This document shows, in pieces, positions 7,033 to 10,275 of a stretch of 10,275 nucleotides of DNA. Under the pieces are notes generated by a model, which was given only the letters and a program-made list of their open reading frames with translations, was not told where the DNA came from and did no database searches. How positions within the stretch are numbered: the stretch's first letter is position 1; each line of letters starts with the position of its first letter. The position numbers and the translations under genes were made by a program. The DNA is from JADJLQ01 sp034439915 (lineage in GTDB: Bacteria; Bacteroidota; Bacteroidia; Chitinophagales; Saprospiraceae). The stretch lies in contig JAWXBI010000071.1 of NCBI GenBank assembly GCA_034439915.1, forward strand, positions 1 through 10,275. The letters run 5' to 3'.

Positions 7033-10000
7033 ATGAAAAAGTCATTATTCACTTGGTCGTTGGTCACCCTACTGGTTGTTCAATTTTCCTCAATGCTGCA
7101 AGCCCAGTATTTTGGAAGGAATAAACCACATTACAAAAGTTTTAATTTCAAATTGTACGAAACCCCCTATTTCAGTATTTACCATTACCTGGAAAATAAA
7201 GACGCGTTGGACCGGATAGCGTTGTGGTCAGAGGAATGGTACAAAATGCACCAGTCGGTATTGCGGGATTCATTTTTTACCAGAAACCCCATCATCCTCT
7301 ATAATGACCACGCGGATTTTCAACAAACCAATGCGATCTCCGGTGAAATCGGTGTAGGTACCGGAGGCGTTACGGAAGCCTTTAGAAACCGGGTGATCTT
7401 CCCTTTCACCATGACCAATCAACAAACCTGGCATGTGCTGGGACATGAATTGGTACATGCCTTTCAATACGATATAGTCATTAACGGAGATTCCTCTTCA
7501 ATTAAAAACTTGCAAAATCTCCCTTTGTGGATGGTGGAAGGGCTGGCTGAATACCTTTCCCTTGGGCGCGTGGACCCCTTTACGGCGATGTGGATGAGAG
7601 ATGCCGTTCTGAGCAATGATGTTCCGGGATTTAAACAACTGGAAAATCCACGGTATTTCCCTTATCGTTATGGACAGGCATTCTGGGCCTTCCTGGCAGG
7701 GTTATACGGCGATGGTATCATCCGCGATATGTTTTCCAATGTCGCGCTGCACGGTTTGGAAGTCGGGACAGCCATCACTACAGGATTGACCCTGGATCAG
7801 ATTTCTGAGCGGTTCCAAAACGCCATCCGCACCTATTATGAACCTTTCCTGGGAGATAAAAAAGAAAGACTGATCGGAAAGGAACTCGTTTCATCAAAAA
7901 ATGGCGGACGTTTGAATGTATCTCCGGTATTGAGCCCCAATGGCAAGTACATGATATTTTTATCTGAAAAAGATTTGTTTTCAACCGATCTCTACCTGGC
8001 CGATGCGGCAACGGGGCAAATTCTCCGAAAGATCATCAGCACCATCAAAGACGGCCACCTGGATGATCTCAATTACCTCGAATCAAGCGGGACTTGGAGC
8101 CCTGACAGCAAACAATTTGCTTTCATTGCCTATAAAAAAGGAGGCCATGCCCTGGTGATAAAAGATGTCGACAACGGGAAAACCAAAGAAGAAATCAAGT
8201 TTAAAGAATTACCAGCTCTCGCCAGCCCGGCCTGGAGCCCGGATGGAAAAACAATCATATTGTCCGGCCTTGCCCAGGGGCAAACCGATTTGTATCAATA
8301 CGATATCCGGACTAAAAAATTAAAAAGGCTTACCAATGATATCCATAGTGAGATCCAGGCCAATTGGGCCACGGATGGCAAATCCTTTGCTTATGCCACC
8401 GACAAAATCAGTATGGAGAAAGGGCGTGTCAATGGAAAATTCAATATGAACCTGGCCATTTACGATATGGCGAGCGGTACGTCCCGGCAGTTGGATTTTT
8501 TCTATGGTGCCAATAATCTTAACCCCGAACATGATGACGACGGCAACATCTATTTTTTATCAGACCGCGATGGGTTTAGGAATATGTACCGTTACGAAAT
8601 ATCCAATGACAAGATCTATCAGATGACCGAATTCCTGACCGGTATCAGCGGTATTACTGAATATTCACCGGCTATTTCCGTATCCAGAAAAAGGGATAAA
8701 ATTGTTTATTCTTATTATGCTAAAAACAGCTTTTCAATCTATACCGCAGGCCAGGACCGTTTCTTAAACCGATTAGTGGATCCCAATGCCATCGATCTCC
8801 AACCGGGTACCCTGCCCATGACCAACCTGGGGCAAAAAAATATTGTTGCCGCCAATCTGGACAAAGCAGCAGAACTGAAAATTTTATCTCAGGAGCCTAA
8901 TGTGTATAAACAAAAATTCGCCGCCAAGCCGGTAGTGAATAAATTCAAACTGGACTATATCGGGGGCAGCACCGGCCTTGGGGTCGGTACTGGAAGTTTT
9001 GGAACGAGAACCGGACTCGCCGGAGGTGTCCAGATGTTGTTTTCCGATTTATTTGGCAACCATCAAATTTACAGCAACCTCGCACTCAATGGTGATATCT
9101 ATGATTTTGGGGGTCAGGTCACTTATATCAACTCCAAACGGAAAATTGCCTGGGGTACTACCCTTTCTCATATCCCTTTCCAAACGGGAGGAGTAAGTTA
9201 TAAACTGGATACGATCCGGTTTGGCAACCAGCTCGCTGAAGTGCTTCGGGAAGACCTGGATATCCTGAGGATATTTGAGGACCAGGCCGGGATCTTTGCA
9301 CAATTTCCTTTGTCGGTTACCCGGAGATTTGAAACCAGCCTGGCGGGTAACTACCGTTCTTTCCGCCTGGACCGCTACCCTACCTATTATGATCCATTTA
9401 CCTACCAATTTATCGCAGAAGATCGCCGCGAACGGATACCACTCGAAAGCGATGTCATCAATATTGGTGGTTATCTGATCAGACGTGCCGGTTTTTTTAA
9501 TACAGGATTAGCTTATGTAGGTGACAATTCCTACTTCGGAATGGCATCCCCAATGGCAGGACACCGATTCCGCTTTGAAGTGGAAAAATATTTCGGCGGT
9601 TATGATTTCTTCGCCACCACAGCGGATTATAGAAAATACTGGTTTAAAAAACCCATCAGCATTGCAGCCCGCTTCCTGCATCATGCACGTTATGGACAAA
9701 GTGCTGAAGGATTTAGCCCGATCCTGATCGGCAATATGGGATTTGTGCACGGATTTTATTACAATCAACTGGATGGGATTCGTGAGCGTTCGGGTGTCAA
9801 TTTCGAACAACTAAGCGGTCAGAAACTCCTGATGGGAAATGTGGAAATCCGTCTGCCCTTTACCGGTCCTGAACGCTTAGCGATGATTAAGTCGAGTTAT
9901 TTAATGACTGAATTGGCTTTGTTTTTTGATGGTGGCACGGCTTATGATAGCTGGAAGACCATTTCATTTTCCGGATCTGATCCCAATGATATCAGTTTGT

Positions 10001-10137
10001 CCAGGTTTGTAATGAGTACCGGAGTTTCCCTTCGGGTCAATTTATTCGGTGCCATTATAGTAGAACCGTATTATGCATTACCCTTATTGAAAGGAAGTAA
10101 ACCGGTATTTGGATTGAATTTGGTACCGGGATGGTGA
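7033..10137 (+). CDS. Exported metallopeptidase / TolB-like propeller / Omp85-like barrel protein
   Basis: This 1034-residue protein starts with a Sec signal (MKKSLFTWSLVTLLVVQFSS, likely cut after LQA24). Three regions follow. Residues 27-275 resemble the peptidase MA-like gluzincin domain: HELVH (138-142) supplies two zinc-binding His and catalytic Glu139, and WMVEGLAEY (166-174) probably supplies the third zinc ligand, Glu169. Residues about 290-575 carry TolB/WD40-like blades: LSPNGKYMIFLS (300-311), WSPDSKQFAFIA (355-366), WSPDGKTIILSG (401-412), WATDGKSFAYAT (445-456) and DGNIYFLSDRDG (503-514). Residues about 640-1034 look like an Omp85/bacterial surface antigen barrel: FVHGF (904-908) where Omp85 proteins have a VRGF-type motif, NVEIRLPF (936-943), ALFFDGGTAY (962-971) and a terminal Trp. 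The inferred location is the outer membrane. The catalytic motif is intact. Substrate is unknown; OM protein assembly, quality control or surface proteolysis are all possible. It is a separate unit from susCD, being preceded by their terminator and about 108 bp of AT-rich DNA. Confidence 0.88.
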   Translation: MKKSLFTWSLVTLLVVQFSSMLQAQYFGRNKPHYKSFNFKLYETPYFSIYHYLENKDALDRIALWSEEWYKMHQSVLRDSFFTRNPIILYNDHADFQQTNAISGEIGVGTGGVTEAFRNRVIFPFTMTNQQTWHVLGHELVHAFQYDIVINGDSSSIKNLQNLPLWMVEGLAEYLSLGRVDPFTAMWMRDAVLSNDVPGFKQLENPRYFPYRYGQAFWAFLAGLYGDGIIRDMFSNVALHGLEVGTAITTGLTLDQISERFQNAIRTYYEPFLGDKKERLIGKELVSSKNGGRLNVSPVLSPNGKYMIFLSEKDLFSTDLYLADAATGQILRKIISTIKDGHLDDLNYLESSGTWSPDSKQFAFIAYKKGGHALVIKDVDNGKTKEEIKFKELPALASPAWSPDGKTIILSGLAQGQTDLYQYDIRTKKLKRLTNDIHSEIQANWATDGKSFAYATDKISMEKGRVNGKFNMNLAIYDMASGTSRQLDFFYGANNLNPEHDDDGNIYFLSDRDGFRNMYRYEISNDKIYQMTEFLTGISGITEYSPAISVSRKRDKIVYSYYAKNSFSIYTAGQDRFLNRLVDPNAIDLQPGTLPMTNLGQKNIVAANLDKAAELKILSQEPNVYKQKFAAKPVVNKFKLDYIGGSTGLGVGTGSFGTRTGLAGGVQMLFSDLFGNHQIYSNLALNGDIYDFGGQVTYINSKRKIAWGTTLSHIPFQTGGVSYKLDTIRFGNQLAEVLREDLDILRIFEDQAGIFAQFPLSVTRRFETSLAGNYRSFRLDRYPTYYDPFTYQFIAEDRRERIPLESDVINIGGYLIRRAGFFNTGLAYVGDNSYFGMASPMAGHRFRFEVEKYFGGYDFFATTADYRKYWFKKPISIAARFLHHARYGQSAEGFSPILIGNMGFVHGFYYNQLDGIRERSGVNFEQLSGQKLLMGNVEIRLPFTGPERLAMIKSSYLMTELALFFDGGTAYDSWKTISFSGSDPNDISLSRFVMSTGVSLRVNLFGAIIVEPYYALPLLKGSKPVFGLNLVPGW

Positions 10138-10153
10138 GTTGGAGGTATCAGCA

Positions 10154-10188
10154 GCAGTCAGCAGTCAGCAGTCAGGAGTCAGCAGTCA
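10154..10188 (+). repeat. Tandem heptamer repeat, (GCAGTCA)x5
   Basis: Five head-to-tail copies of the 7-bp unit GCAGTCA start 16 bp after the stop codon of the barrel gene. Copy 4 (10175-10181) is GGAGTCA, one base changed. The flanks AGCA on the left and GCATGAG on the right look like partial copies. The unit is intergenic and not a multiple of three. It is a microsatellite of the kind that expands and contracts by strand slippage. Confidence 0.9.
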
Positions 10189-10275
10189 GCATGAGCTCTC
10201 ATGGATTTAGTTGACACTTTTTTGTCTACCGTACACCAAATTTTAGTGTTTCTGTTGATAACTTTTTGAGTTAAA
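10189..10275. other. AT-rich non-coding tail at the right edge
   Basis: No gene is visible in the last 87 bp. It contains an imperfect 17-bp palindrome at 10233-10249 (ACACCAAATTTTAGTGT, one mismatched pair), a short hairpin GACA-CTTTTT-TGTC... read as GACA (10213-10216) with TGTC (10223-10226), and TGTTGATAA (10253-10261). These could belong to the regulatory region of a gene beyond the window, but nothing here establishes that. Confidence 0.3.

Noticed and set aside
10191..10202. ATGAG-CT-CTCAT as a terminator hairpin
   Set aside because: The 2-nt loop is too small, the stem is only 5 bp, and no T-run follows.
10211..10216. TTGACA as a sigma-70 -35 box
   Set aside because: There is no matching -10 at the right distance, and this is not the promoter form used in Bacteroidota.

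Overview
The window looks like chromosomal DNA from a member of the Bacteroidota. The grounds are a SusC/SusD outer-membrane uptake pair, A-rich sequence instead of Shine-Dalgarno sites ahead of the genes, and a TAnnTTTG-type -7 promoter element ahead of the leftmost gene. Family-level placement (Saprospiria or Chitinophagia-like) would be a guess from general character only.

Layout, left to right. Positions 3-205 hold the end of a CRISPR array: three near-identical 44-bp repeats and two spacers of 35 and 36 bp. The repeat ends in ATTGAAAT, a type I style crRNA 5' handle. The array therefore probably reads left to right, with its leader and cas genes outside the window. Facing it on the minus strand (243-2084) is a Uup-type ABC-F ATPase whose promoter lies so close to the ATG that its mRNA should be leaderless. 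A 313-bp divergent intergenic region follows. Next, on the plus strand, comes a SusC-like TonB-dependent transporter (2462-5548). Its signal peptide is encoded at 2398-2461 but in another reading frame, so there is an apparent 1-bp frameshift. A SusD-like surface lipoprotein (5581-6870) lies 32 bp downstream and ends at a strong, symmetric stem-loop terminator (6888-6924).

The last gene (7033-10137) encodes a large exported mosaic protein. It has an N-terminal gluzincin-type metallopeptidase domain (HELVH plus EGLAE), a central TolB-like beta-propeller, and a C-terminal Omp85/surface-antigen-like beta-barrel. Beyond it is a tandem heptamer repeat (GCAGTCA x5) and AT-rich sequence with no gene.

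How the parts relate: SusC and SusD would form one uptake complex, a TonB-driven barrel with its substrate-capturing lid. No glycoside hydrolase, peptidase or regulator of the classic polysaccharide-utilisation type sits beside them here, so the substrate is unknown. The protease-propeller-barrel gene is separated from them by the terminator and is probably an independent unit. The points most worth a second look are the frameshifted SusC leader, the enlarged hairpin-bearing CRISPR repeat, and the three-part outer-membrane protein.
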